This document shows, piece by piece, positions 41,478 to 49,926 of a DNA stretch of 50,763 bases. The stretch's first letter is position 1; every line of letters begins with the position of its first letter. Origin of the DNA: Ferruginibacter sp. (GTDB taxonomy: Bacteria > Bacteroidota > Bacteroidia > Chitinophagales > Chitinophagaceae). Both the position numbers and the translations under genes were made by a program. Under the pieces are notes generated by a model that was not told where the DNA came from, made no database searches, and saw nothing but the letters and a program-made list of their open reading frames with translations. Location of the stretch: positions 1 through 50,763 of the forward strand of contig JAGNRZ010000003.1 in NCBI GenBank assembly GCA_017988335.1. Direction: 5' to 3'.

Positions 41478-42632
41478 TTACTGCTTTCTTCGAAAAACTA
41501 TGGCACTACTTTTTTGCATATCGCCGCTAAAGCGTATTTCGTAGCGTTCTTTACCATCGTATACAATTAACAAGCCTGTATTGGGTGGTAGGCTACCTAA
41601 GGTTTCGGCATACATTATTAATTGAATGCTATCTCCCACATTGGCAGTGCTTATTTTTTTACGAACGGCATTGGTACTTAGTCCTACTTTTGGCATAATA
41701 ACTTGTCCATTCATAATTACACTTACAGTATCACCATCTACCTCACCATTATCATACAAAGTAATATCAAGGCTATCGCTTGCAAAATAAACCGATTGTA
41801 TAATTTCAATTTTTCTGTTGGCTAAATTAGCCGCTGGTGTATTACTGTTTATTGTTTCGAATGGTTGTATAACAACTTGCTGTTTGTTGTTTGCTGCTAT
41901 TTGTGGTTGTGCTGTTTGTTTTATGGCGGCTATTTCTTTTTCAGCTTTTGTGTTTTGTGTTTTTGTAATGGCTGCAGCGTCTTGTGGCGTTGTAATTTCC
42001 ACTTGTGGTAATTGTTTTGTGGTTATACTTGCTATACTAGCCTCTTTGGGTAATTCATTTTTTATTGCTTCTACTTTGTTGTTTTGGATTGCGGCTAATG
42101 CATTTATTTTTTCTTGCTCTTCTTTTACAAAAGATAAATCATTTGCTAATCCTAACTCTTGCAAGTGAGGTATTAAGGCAGATTGTTTGTAAAAATCGTT
42201 TTTACGTTGCACATCAATATAGCCAGTAAGTGAGCTATACTCTTTTGTACGCTTTGTTTTAAATAAACCACTCAATCGCATTATGCTATCTTCTATACTT
42301 AGTGAAAGTGCATTTATTTGTTTTGTTCCTTTGGGTGGCGCTACGGGGTAATTGTGTGTTACCAATTCATCATCTTCAATTATATATTTATCATCTACCT
42401 TTTTTATTTTAATTTTTTTTAAGCCTTGATACACTTTGTCTTCGATTATAAAAAAAGTATAGCTATAGCCTGTTAATTTTTTACCTTCTTGGCTAATGGC
42501 TAATTCGTAACGCAAATCATTACCTGTGGTATCGTTGTGTAAAGTACCTCTCCAAAGCCCAGTAATATCTTGTGCTTTTAAAAAAGAAGGAATGAGTAAA
42601 AGAATAAAAACTATACGTTTGATGTTACACAT
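41478..42632 (-). CDS. secreted hypothetical protein
   Basis: This is a 384-residue protein with signal peptide ending LIPSFLKAQ. An N-terminal beta domain (DITGLWRGTLHND..., about 22-140) resembles a lipocalin-like or extracellular sensing fold. A low-complexity alanine/lysine/glutamate linker (about 165-260) follows. The C-terminal domain (NRKIEIIQSVYFASDSLDIT..., about 273-384) is beta-rich with DNGEVDGDTVSVIMNG. No named family is recognised. It overlaps the end of mnmH by 22 bp, so translation is probably coupled, though the link to selenium is unclear. Confidence 0.75.
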   Translation of the reverse strand: MCNIKRIVFILLLIPSFLKAQDITGLWRGTLHNDTTGNDLRYELAISQEGKKLTGYSYTFFIIEDKVYQGLKKIKIKKVDDKYIIEDDELVTHNYPVAPPKGTKQINALSLSIEDSIMRLSGLFKTKRTKEYSSLTGYIDVQRKNDFYKQSALIPHLQELGLANDLSFVKEEQEKINALAAIQNNKVEAIKNELPKEASIASITTKQLPQVEITTPQDAAAITKTQNTKAEKEIAAIKQTAQPQIAANNKQQVVIQPFETINSNTPAANLANRKIEIIQSVYFASDSLDITLYDNGEVDGDTVSVIMNGQVIMPKVGLSTNAVRKKISTANVGDSIQLIMYAETLGSLPPNTGLLIVYDGKERYEIRFSGDMQKSSAIVFRRKQ

Positions 42633-43750
42633 AATAAAACCTGTTTTGCGTTTTCTACTGCATCAACGCTATTACAAGGCATTTTATTTAAAAAAGATGA
42701 TAAATTTTCTCTATTATTTAAGCCTTTTAAATACCATTTATCGTAATAAGTAAGCAAAATGGTAAAACAAGCCGCTATATCTTTATTTTCTATGTGGTTT
42801 ATAGCATTTTTAGCTTCAAGGCCTCCAAGCCTTTTTTGAATACGATTAATATTTTCAATTATAATTGTTTTATCTAGGTTTCCGTATTCTTCTACAATAT
42901 GTTTTAATCTTTCTTCAAATGAGATGTCTAAAAAAATAACTTGGCTTTTACGCATAATGGTCCAAACGGAGTTGGGTATTTTAACATTGCCTATGCGTTG
43001 GCTTTCGTCTTCAATGTAGAAGTTGGTAGTTGGTGGTTGGTGGTTGGTGGTTGTTTCGTCTAATTCTTTTTCGATTAACGACCAACGATTAACGACCAAC
43101 TTTTCTGCTAATAAATTCTCAAACATTTCTTGGCTAGGTTGGTTGCCCACATACCCAAATGCTGATCCTTTATGATTAGCTAGTTCTTCTAAATTTATAG
43201 TAGGCAGGTTTTGCTTTTGCAATTCAATTAGTAATGGCGTTTTGCCGCTACCTGTAAAACCGCCAATAATAGTAAATTGATAAGGCATATCAAATTGCTG
43301 TAATACCCAGTTACGATAAGCCTTGTAACCGCCAACTAAAGTGTAAACTGTAAAGCCATACATATCTAATAGCCAGGCTACTGCTGCACTACGCATTCCG
43401 CCACGCCAGCAATGTACAAGTACGATGTTAGATGTTAGATGTACGCCTGAACTTATGTTTGAAGAAATATCGTACATCGTACAACGTACATCTAACAATT
43501 TTTCTACTTCCTCCACCATTCCTTTCATTTTTACACCAAAATAATCTAAGCCAATTTTAATAGCTTGTTGGCGGCTTTGTTGTTTATAGGCAGTACCTAC
43601 TACTTTTCTTTCTTCATCTGTAAATAATGGTAAACTTATGGCATTAGGTATATGTGCATGATTGTATTCGCTAGGGCTACGTACATCAAGCACAGGATGA
43701 TGGGCTGATAGTTGTAAAAATTGTTGTATGGTTATTTTTTGTATTGCCAT
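42611..43750 (-). CDS. mnmH: tRNA 2-selenouridine synthase with two repeat-derived insertions
   Basis: MnmH (SelU/YbbB) exchanges sulfur for selenium at the wobble uridine of tRNAs using selenophosphate. 379 residues from the ATG at 43750 (a GTG three codons earlier lies in repeat sequence). The rhodanese domain has DVRSPSEYNHAHIPNA and the active Cys114 in VHCWRGGMRS. The P-loop is GGFTGSGKT (163-171), and GSAFGYVGNQPSQEMFENLLA and YIEDESQRIGN follow. Two insertions are foreign to the family: residues 87-109 (...VRCTMYDISS...) just before Cys114, and about 217-243 (LVVNRWSLI, TTTNHQPPTTN) before IEDESQ. Removing both gives about 330 residues, a normal length. selD is nearby. Confidence 0.95.
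   Translation of the reverse strand: MAIQKITIQQFLQLSAHHPVLDVRSPSEYNHAHIPNAISLPLFTDEERKVVGTAYKQQSRQQAIKIGLDYFGVKMKGMVEEVEKLLDVRCTMYDISSNISSGVHLTSNIVLVHCWRGGMRSAAVAWLLDMYGFTVYTLVGGYKAYRNWVLQQFDMPYQFTIIGGFTGSGKTPLLIELQKQNLPTINLEELANHKGSAFGYVGNQPSQEMFENLLAEKLVVNRWSLIEKELDETTTNHQPPTTNFYIEDESQRIGNVKIPNSVWTIMRKSQVIFLDISFEERLKHIVEEYGNLDKTIIIENINRIQKRLGGLEAKNAINHIENKDIAACFTILLTYYDKWYLKGLNNRENLSSFLNKMPCNSVDAVENAKQVLLCVTSNV
43020..43100. repeat. two tandem-repeat tracts inside mnmH
   Basis: TTGGTGGTTGGTGGTTGGTGG (43024-43054 region) is read as TTTNHQPPTTN, and the tract ATTAACGACCAACGATTAACGACCAAC (43074-43100, split by family units of GATTAACGACCAAC) as LVVNRWSLI. They flank a few ordinary codons. The whole stretch has no counterpart in other MnmH proteins. 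Confidence 0.8.
43421..43496. repeat. 'GATGTTAGATGTACG' inverted-repeat element inside mnmH, copy R5
   Basis: Arm TACGATGTTAGATGTTAGAT-GTACG (43421-43445) and inverted arm CGTACATCGTACAACG-TACATCTAAC (43471-43496) surround a 25-nt spacer. It has the same arm/spacer/arm layout as the element after the four-helix-bundle gene. It is read in frame as about 23 residues just upstream of the MnmH catalytic cysteine. Confidence 0.9.
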
Positions 43751-43902
43751 TTTAGCCACAGATTACACAAATTAACACAAATGAAAAAAGGAGTAATTGT
43801 TTGCTAAGATAAATCATAAAAAGGTCTGTAAGGATGAATAACGAGATTAAGTACAAGAGTGCGACGCCAATTATGTAAAATAAAGAACTAATGTTGGCAA
43901 CA

Positions 43903-43934
43903 AAATACAAAAGCCGTTGAATACTCAACGGCCT
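43903..43934 (-). terminator. Rho-independent terminator of rho
   Basis: On the minus strand GGCCGTTGA and TCAACGGC form a stem around GTAT, followed by TTTTGTATTTTG. It lies about 30 nt after the rho stop codon. Upstream at 43751-43800 a 'CCACAGATTACACAAATTA' repeat remnant precedes mnmH. Confidence 0.82.
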
Positions 43935-43964
43935 TAATTATTCATTCCTAATTATTAATTATGT

Positions 43965-45578
43965 TTACCCATTCATACTTGTTAAAAACTCGGCATTATC
44001 TTTTGTGCCTTTCATGTTTTTAAGTAATAGGTTAATGGCTTCTTCGCTATTCATATCTGCCATGTGCTTACGCAATACCCACATACGTTGAAAGGTATCT
44101 TTGTCAAGCAACAAATCATCTCTACGAGTGCTACTGCTTACAATATCTATTGCAGGATAAATACGGCGGTTGCTTAGTTTTCTATCTAACTGCAATTCCA
44201 TATTACCTGTACCTTTAAATTCTTCAAAAATTACCTCATCCATTTTACTACCTGTATCTACTAAGGCCGTTGCTAAAATTGTTAATGAGCCTCCGTTTTC
44301 TATTTTACGGGCAGCACCAAAAAACTGTTTTGGCTTTTGCATGGCATTAGCTTCCACACCTCCACTTAATACCTTACCACTGCTTGGTGCTACGGTATTG
44401 TGGGCTCTTGCTAAACGGGTAATACTATCTAATAATATTACTACATCATGCCCACACTCTACTAAACGTTTTGCTTTTTGTAGGGCAATTGTACTTACTT
44501 TAACATGCTTATCTGCTGGCTCGTCAAATGTACTGGCAATAACTTCTGCCTTTACACTACGTTCCATATCGGTTACCTCCTCTGGTCTTTCATCTACCAA
44601 TACAATCATTAAATAACACTCTGGGTGGTTTTCTGCAATTGCATTAGCCACCTCTTTCAACAACATGGTTTTACCTGTTTTAGGCTGTGCCACAATTAAT
44701 CCACGTTGACCCTTACCAATTGGGGTAAACAGGTCCATTATTCTTGTGCTATAATTATCGGCCCTTGTACAAAGGTTTAATTTTTCAAAAGGAAATAATG
44801 GTGTTAAATAATCAAACGGTACTCTATCTCTTACTTCCTCCGGTTTTTTACCGTTAATGGTATCTACTTTTAATAAAGCAAAATATTTTTCGCCTTCTTT
44901 TGGGGGACGAACACTTCCATAAACGGTATCTCCTGTTTTTAATCCAAACAATTTTATTTGTGAAGGAGATACATAAATATCATCTGGGCTGCTTAAATAA
45001 TTATAATCGCTACTGCGTAAAAAGCCATAGCCATCTAACATCATTTCCAAAACACCTTCGCCTAAAATAATACCATCAAACTCTACATTAAAATTAGATG
45101 GATGATTACGCTGCTGGTATGTTTTTGGAGCCGTTTGTTGTATTTCTTCTGGTAATTGAACTTCGGCGGCTTGTTGCCCATCTTCTTCTGCTAATAATTT
45201 TGCAAAAGCAGGCGGCAAGGTTGTTTGTTCGTCGGTTATAGGTTGTAGCTCTTCCTCTTCTTCTATTTTAGCCTTTTTAATTGGCTTTTTTTCTACCTCT
45301 ACTTTTTTGGCTTTGGTAAACTCTTTTTTAGTGGCAGATTCAGAAACTACTTCTGCTTCTTCGCTACTGTTTGCAGTAGTTGTTTTTACAATTCGTTTAC
45401 GTTTGGGTTTTTCTTCCTCTTCTGTTTTTTTACCGGCAGTCATAATGGCTTGTTGGTCTAAAATTTTATAAATTAAATCTTGCTTGGCTAACTTTTTTGC
45501 GTTGGAAATTTTTAATTGTTCTGCAATGTCAAGCAATTCAGGAACGAGTAAGTCGTTCAGTTGTAAAATATCGTACAT
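43965..45578 (-). CDS. rho: transcription termination factor Rho
   Basis: Hexameric RNA translocase that ends transcripts. 537 residues. The N-terminal Rho_N domain (1-45) is followed by a lysine/glutamate-rich, glutamine-rich insertion (about 50-165), usual in Bacteroidota. The RNA-binding cold-shock domain has [18 protein letters not shown]. The ATPase core has [10 protein letters not shown] (P-loop), [30 protein letters not shown] (Q-loop region) and [14 protein letters not shown] strong terminator follows. Its leader region contains a CCGATT/AATCGG dyad (45638-45650), and rho genes are often autoregulated. Confidence 0.97.
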   Translation of the reverse strand: MYDILQLNDLLVPELLDIAEQLKISNAKKLAKQDLIYKILDQQAIMTAGKKTEEEEKPKRKRIVKTTTANSSEEAEVVSESATKKEFTKAKKVEVEKKPIKKAKIEEEEELQPITDEQTTLPPAFAKLLAEEDGQQAAEVQLPEEIQQTAPKTYQQRNHPSNFNVEFDGIILGEGVLEMMLDGYGFLRSSDYNYLSSPDDIYVSPSQIKLFGLKTGDTVYGSVRPPKEGEKYFALLKVDTINGKKPEEVRDRVPFDYLTPLFPFEKLNLCTRADNYSTRIMDLFTPIGKGQRGLIVAQPKTGKTMLLKEVANAIAENHPECYLMIVLVDERPEEVTDMERSVKAEVIASTFDEPADKHVKVSTIALQKAKRLVECGHDVVILLDSITRLARAHNTVAPSSGKVLSGGVEANAMQKPKQFFGAARKIENGGSLTILATALVDTGSKMDEVIFEEFKGTGNMELQLDRKLSNRRIYPAIDIVSSSTRRDDLLLDKDTFQRMWVLRKHMADMNSEEAINLLLKNMKGTKDNAEFLTSMNG

Positions 45579-45841
45579 AAAAAATTTGAAAATATTACTT
45601 CAAAAAAAATCCTGTCTGGTTTGTCTGAAAAATTGTTCCGATTAAATCGGAGGTGAAATTTATTTGATTGGAATTATGCTATGCGATAGAGAGCTAAAGG
45701 ATAACTTATCTGCACTTTCCTAATGTAAAAGTAGGTAGTTTTTTGTAAAAAACAATGATTTTTATTGTTTTTAATGCTTTAAAAAAACATTTTATCGCTG
45801 TTTTTAATATGAGCTGAGCCTGTTTTTGAGCTGTCAAATAC

Positions 45842-45849
45842 TATCTTTG
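45842..45849 (+). promoter_or_regulatory. Bacteroidota -7 promoter box of asnS
   Basis: TATCTTTG matches TAnnTTTG, 19 nt before the ATG at 45869. The upstream TTTG at about 45825 is too close (13 nt spacer) to be a good -33. The 290-nt rho-asnS gap otherwise shows only the CCGATT dyad. Confidence 0.55.
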
Positions 45850-45868
45850 CAGCCAATAAATACGTTTT

Positions 45869-47329
45869 ATGTTTAACAAAAGAGAGAAAATAGCAGCTAT
45901 TTTAGCTAGTGATAAAGTTAACTACTCCACCACGGTAATGGGCTGGGTTCGTACGTTTAGAAACAATCAGTTTATTGCCCTTAACGATGGTAGTACTAAT
46001 AATAACATACAAGTATTAGCAGAGCTAGGCAAGTTTGATGATGAATTATTAAAAAGGTTAACCACTGGTGCTTGTATTAAGGCAACGGGTGAAATAATTG
46101 CATCATTAGGCAAAGGACAAAAGGTAGAATTAAAGGCTGACACTATAGAGATACTTGGTGATAGCGATGCCGAAAAATTTCCGCTACAACCTAAAAAACA
46201 TAGCCTTGAGTTTTTAAGGGAAAAGGCTCATTTACGTTTTAGAACAAATACTTTTGGCAGTGTGTTTAGAGTACGCCATGCCTTAGCATTTGCTGTACAT
46301 AAATTTTTTAACGATAAAGGTTTTGTGTATTTGCATACGCCTATTATTACAGCTAGCGATGCTGAAGGTGCTGGCGAAACATTTAGAGTAACTACATTAC
46401 CGGTTGACGGTACTGCTCCTAAAAATGAAGATGGTACTATAAACTTTAAGGAAGATTTTTTTGGGCATAGTACAAACCTTACCGTTAGTGGGCAGCTTGA
46501 AGGCGAATTGGCAGCTATGGCCTTTAGCGATATATATACTTTTGGACCCACTTTTAGGGCTGAAAATAGCAATACCACAAGGCATTTGGCAGAGTTTTGG
46601 ATGATAGAACCCGAAATGGCTTTTTATGACTTAGAAGATAATGCTAACCTTGCCGAAGAATTTATTAAGTATGTAATTAAATATGCAATAGATAATAATA
46701 AAGAAGATTTAGAATTTTTAGCACAGCGCCTAGCCGAAGAAGAAAAAGCATTGCCGCAAGATAAGCGTAGTGAAATGGGCTTGTTAGAAAAACTATCTTT
46801 TGTAGTTGATAATAATTTTGAAAGATTAACATATACAGAAGCTATTGCTATTTTAAGAGAAAGCAATCATAATAAAAAGAAGAAGTTTCAATATTTAATT
46901 GAAGGTGATGGCTGGGGAATAGATTTACAAAGTGAGCATGAACGTTATTTGGTAGAAAAGCATTTTAAAAAACCTGTTATACTTACTAACTATCCTGCAG
47001 CTATAAAAGCTTTTTATATGAGGCAAGATGATAACTGTGCCGAAGGCAGACAAACGGTTGCCGCTATGGATATTTTAGCACCTGGTATTGGCGAAATTGT
47101 TGGTGGTAGCCAAAGAGAAGAACGCCTTGACAAATTAGAAAAACGTATGGCCGAAATGAATATCCCTGCCGAAGAACTTTGGTGGTACTTGGATACTCGA
47201 CGCTTTGGGGCTTGCCCTCATGCTGGCTTTGGGCTTGGTTTTGAACGCCTTGTACAATTTGTAACGGGTATGGGTAATATTAGAGATGTAATACCTTTTC
47301 CTAGGTATCCGAAGAGTGCGGAGTTTTAA
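45869..47329 (+). CDS. asnS: asparaginyl-tRNA synthetase
   Basis: Charges tRNA-Asn. 486 residues, normal length. The anticodon-binding OB domain covers about 1-110 ([20 protein letters not shown]). The class II catalytic domain has [29 protein letters not shown] (motif 1), [28 protein letters not shown] (motif 2, in pieces), and motif 3 [27 protein letters not shown]. Single-gene unit closed by a strong terminator. Confidence 0.98.
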   Translation: MFNKREKIAAILASDKVNYSTTVMGWVRTFRNNQFIALNDGSTNNNIQVLAELGKFDDELLKRLTTGACIKATGEIIASLGKGQKVELKADTIEILGDSDAEKFPLQPKKHSLEFLREKAHLRFRTNTFGSVFRVRHALAFAVHKFFNDKGFVYLHTPIITASDAEGAGETFRVTTLPVDGTAPKNEDGTINFKEDFFGHSTNLTVSGQLEGELAAMAFSDIYTFGPTFRAENSNTTRHLAEFWMIEPEMAFYDLEDNANLAEEFIKYVIKYAIDNNKEDLEFLAQRLAEEEKALPQDKRSEMGLLEKLSFVVDNNFERLTYTEAIAILRESNHNKKKKFQYLIEGDGWGIDLQSEHERYLVEKHFKKPVILTNYPAAIKAFYMRQDDNCAEGRQTVAAMDILAPGIGEIVGGSQREERLDKLEKRMAEMNIPAEELWWYLDTRRFGACPHAGFGLGFERLVQFVTGMGNIRDVIPFPRYPKSAEF

Positions 47330-47340
47330 AATTAAAATAA

Positions 47341-47372
47341 AAAAAATCGCTGTTAGTAACAGCGATTTTTTA
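47341..47372. terminator. bidirectional Rho-independent terminator
   Basis: AAAAAATCGCTGTTA pairs perfectly with TAACAGCGATTTTTT around G. It serves asnS and, on the other strand, the convergent beta-barrel gene ending at 47376. Confidence 0.9.
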
Positions 47373-47375
47373 TTT

Positions 47376-48116
47376 CTAATACTTCACCACCGGGCAACCA
47401 ATGCCCTTATCCTTATTTCCAAACTTGTAAATAATACCTATTGATGTGCTATGGTAATGATCTTTTTTTGCAGGGTTTGCTGCTTGGCTAAAGCCATCTA
47501 AATAATCGGTAAATACAAAACGGTAGCCAGTTTCTAGGTTTAGCGAAAATCTATTGCTTAAATATTTTTCTACACCAATACCAATGGGTACTGTAAATGT
47601 TTTACGTGGTGTGCCATGTGCAATATCTTGGGCTAATCCGTTAGCCACATCACTTCCTTCGCCAAATAAAGAGGCATCCATTCTACTATAATTGGGTTTT
47701 ATGTTTACAAACGAAACACCTACACCACCAAATACATAGGGCATAAAACCTCGTTCATCATAATTTCTACCTAAAATATTCCATTGTAGCAAAGCAGTAA
47801 ACTCTTTTACAGGTGCTGTAAAACCAAAGTTTCGTAGCTGCCGCCAATCGGGACTGTTATACTTACTTTCATCTCCCTTTAATTTTGTAAATGCCATATT
47901 AAACCTGGCACTTAAAAAATAATTGATGGGTTTTTTAATAGCAATACCTAATCCAAAAGATGGTGTTTTAAATGAGCCCAATCGCTGTGGTGTTAAATCG
48001 CCTTGATAAATATAAGCACCTGCATTTACACCAATACTCATGTCGTTATAAAATTGTGCTTGTGCATTGTTTGCAAATAATACAAACAATAATAGTGTGG
48101 TTGCTTGTGCCTTCAT
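47376..48116 (-). CDS. outer-membrane beta-barrel protein (DUF6089-like)
   Basis: This is a 246-residue protein with signal peptide MKAQATTLLLFVLFANNAQAQ from the ATG at 48116. GVNAGAYIYQGDLTPQR and FGLGIAIKKPINYFLSARFN match the DUF6089/OmpA-like 8-strand barrel layout. MPYVFGGVGVSFVNIKPNYS and PIGIGVEKYLSNRFSLNLETGYRFVFTDYLDGF end the fold. It lies in the outer membrane; function unknown. Confidence 0.85.
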   Translation of the reverse strand: MKAQATTLLLFVLFANNAQAQFYNDMSIGVNAGAYIYQGDLTPQRLGSFKTPSFGLGIAIKKPINYFLSARFNMAFTKLKGDESKYNSPDWRQLRNFGFTAPVKEFTALLQWNILGRNYDERGFMPYVFGGVGVSFVNIKPNYSRMDASLFGEGSDVANGLAQDIAHGTPRKTFTVPIGIGVEKYLSNRFSLNLETGYRFVFTDYLDGFSQAANPAKKDHYHSTSIGIIYKFGNKDKGIGCPVVKY

Positions 48117-48297
48117 TGTATTGTTTTTAGTGGTTAAAAAATGAAAGCAGTAGATATGATAATGCACCCTTAAATAAAGGCGTATTTATTGTACAACGAA
48201 TGTTTTTTAAAAGAATTGTTTATCAATAGTTAAAGAATATATAAAAGCTATTGCTGCATTTAGTTAAAATATAAAATACTTAGCTTATTTTTATTTT

Positions 48298-48948
48298 ATG
48301 ATTGATGCCTTTATTAAAGGCTTAGCTTTAAGCCTGTTATTAGTTTTTTCTGTGGGGCCTGTAATATTTACCATTATTAAGCAAAGTATTAATCATGGTA
48401 AAACGGGTGGCTTTAGCTTTGTGGCTGGGGTATGGCTAAGCGATTTAATTTGGGTAGTGCTTAGTAATGGTTTTAGTGAGGCTGTAAAATCGTTGTTGGA
48501 TTTTAAAGTGCCTATTGGTATTGCTGGTAGTTTGTTTTTAATAGGCATGGGCATTTATTTTGCGTTTATTAAAAAAATAGAAGTAAAAAAAGAGGCTATA
48601 GAAATTGAAGGCGATGAAATTATGGTGGCAGGAAAAAAAAGAACTAATTATTTTGCTATATTTTCTTCGGGGTTTTTAATTAACACCCTTAACCCTGCTG
48701 TTATTGCATTTTGGATGGCTATGGCTGTATCACTAGCAGCAGCCTATACCTTTAATCAACGATTAGTAATTTTTATAACTTGCTTAGGTATTAATATGCT
48801 GGCCGATGTGGGCAAGGTTTTGGGAGCTGGTAATATTGGTAAAAAATTAAGCGATAAAAATATTTTACTTATCAACAGAATTAGCGGTTACTTATATTTA
48901 GTGTTTGGCTTAGCAGTTTTGGGAGGTATTATTTATTCCTTACTTTAA
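48298..48948 (+). CDS. LysE family translocator
   Basis: This is a 216-residue inner-membrane protein with six hydrophobic segments. It starts FIKGLALSLLLVFSVGPVIFTIIKQSINHGKTGGFSF, the LysE/RhtB signature (PGP-like V-G-P, then a conserved HG-x-x-x-G). GFLINTLNPAVIAFWMAM in the middle is also typical. Such proteins export amino acids or small metabolites. It is a single gene, followed 57 nt later by mtgA. Confidence 0.88.
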   Translation: MIDAFIKGLALSLLLVFSVGPVIFTIIKQSINHGKTGGFSFVAGVWLSDLIWVVLSNGFSEAVKSLLDFKVPIGIAGSLFLIGMGIYFAFIKKIEVKKEAIEIEGDEIMVAGKKRTNYFAIFSSGFLINTLNPAVIAFWMAMAVSLAAAYTFNQRLVIFITCLGINMLADVGKVLGAGNIGKKLSDKNILLINRISGYLYLVFGLAVLGGIIYSLL

Positions 48949-49005
48949 CAGTTTATCCCACAAGTACACAAAGTCACAAAAACAACAAAGTAAAATAGGT
49001 GTTTT

Positions 49006-49893
49006 ATGTTTAAAAAAAAATACTGGCCTCTGCTAAAAAAAATATTTTTTTGGATTTTTATTGCTCACTTTGGTTGGTTTATTTTCTTTGTTTTTCAAAC
49101 CTCTATTTACGTGCCATTTGTGGGTTCGTTTAAGCAAAAGATACTAATCTATTTATTAATTGCTGCTAGTGTTGGTTTAGTTTATTATTTCTTTTTACGA
49201 AAAATTGTTTTAGCAAAAAAAATAGCTACTTACTTTAAAGAGTTTTTTTTCATTGCCTATATTTCTTCTTTTTTTTATTTAATTTTTTGTTGGGTTTTTA
49301 ATCCGCCAACAACTACTACACAAGTGGGTAGCTTGTTGGGTGGGTATGGACTAAGTAGAGATTATATTAGCTATGATGATATGGGTAAAAATATTAAGCT
49401 AGCTGTAATTGCTAGTGAAGATCAACTTTTTCCCGACCATGATGGCTTTGATGTTAAAGCCATAAAACTAGCCATGAAGTACAACAAAAAGCATCCTAAT
49501 AAAGTAAGAGGGGCAAGTACCATTAGCCAACAAACAGCAAAAAATATTTTTTTATTTCAAGGCGGTGGATTTATTCGTAAAGCACCTGAAATGTTTTTTA
49601 CATTTAGCATTGAGCAATTGTGGAGTAAGCGTAAAATTTTAGAACGCTATTTAAATATTGCAGAAATGGGACCTGGCATTTTTGGTGTGCAGGCGGCGGC
49701 AAAAAAATATTTTAATAAAGATGCAAAAGATTTAACAAGGGGTGAGGCTGCACAAATTGCAGCTTGCTTGCCTAATCCAAAAAAATATACCGTAAAGCCA
49801 TTACACAGTTATGTTGCTAATAGATACGATGATATTATGCGGCAGATGAATAATTTAGAAGGTGATGCCGATGTACAAGAAATAATTAAATAA
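49006..49893 (+). CDS. mtgA: monofunctional biosynthetic peptidoglycan transglycosylase
   Basis: GT51 enzyme, 295 residues. The catalytic glutamates are in IASEDQLFPDHDGFD (about 144-158) and RYLNIAEMGPGIFGVQAA (about 216-233). KVRGASTISQQTAKNIFL is also typical. It polymerises lipid II glycan strands in the periplasm. The N-terminal region is unusual: three hydrophobic segments (about 10-32, 45-65, 82-101) instead of the single anchor of E. coli MtgA. No transpeptidase domain is present. A 'CACAAGTACACAAAGTCACAAA' repeat fragment (48960-48980) precedes the gene. Confidence 0.93.
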   Translation: MFKKKYWPLLKKIFFWIFIAHFGWFIFFVFQTSIYVPFVGSFKQKILIYLLIAASVGLVYYFFLRKIVLAKKIATYFKEFFFIAYISSFFYLIFCWVFNPPTTTTQVGSLLGGYGLSRDYISYDDMGKNIKLAVIASEDQLFPDHDGFDVKAIKLAMKYNKKHPNKVRGASTISQQTAKNIFLFQGGGFIRKAPEMFFTFSIEQLWSKRKILERYLNIAEMGPGIFGVQAAAKKYFNKDAKDLTRGEAAQIAACLPNPKKYTVKPLHSYVANRYDDIMRQMNNLEGDADVQEIIK

Positions 49894-49926
49894 GTTTTAC
49901 TATTAATTTTACCCAACAATACTATT

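Noticed and set aside
43020-43100. CRISPR-like or minisatellite array
   Set aside because: The units are tandem without unique spacers, are short, and are translated inside mnmH.
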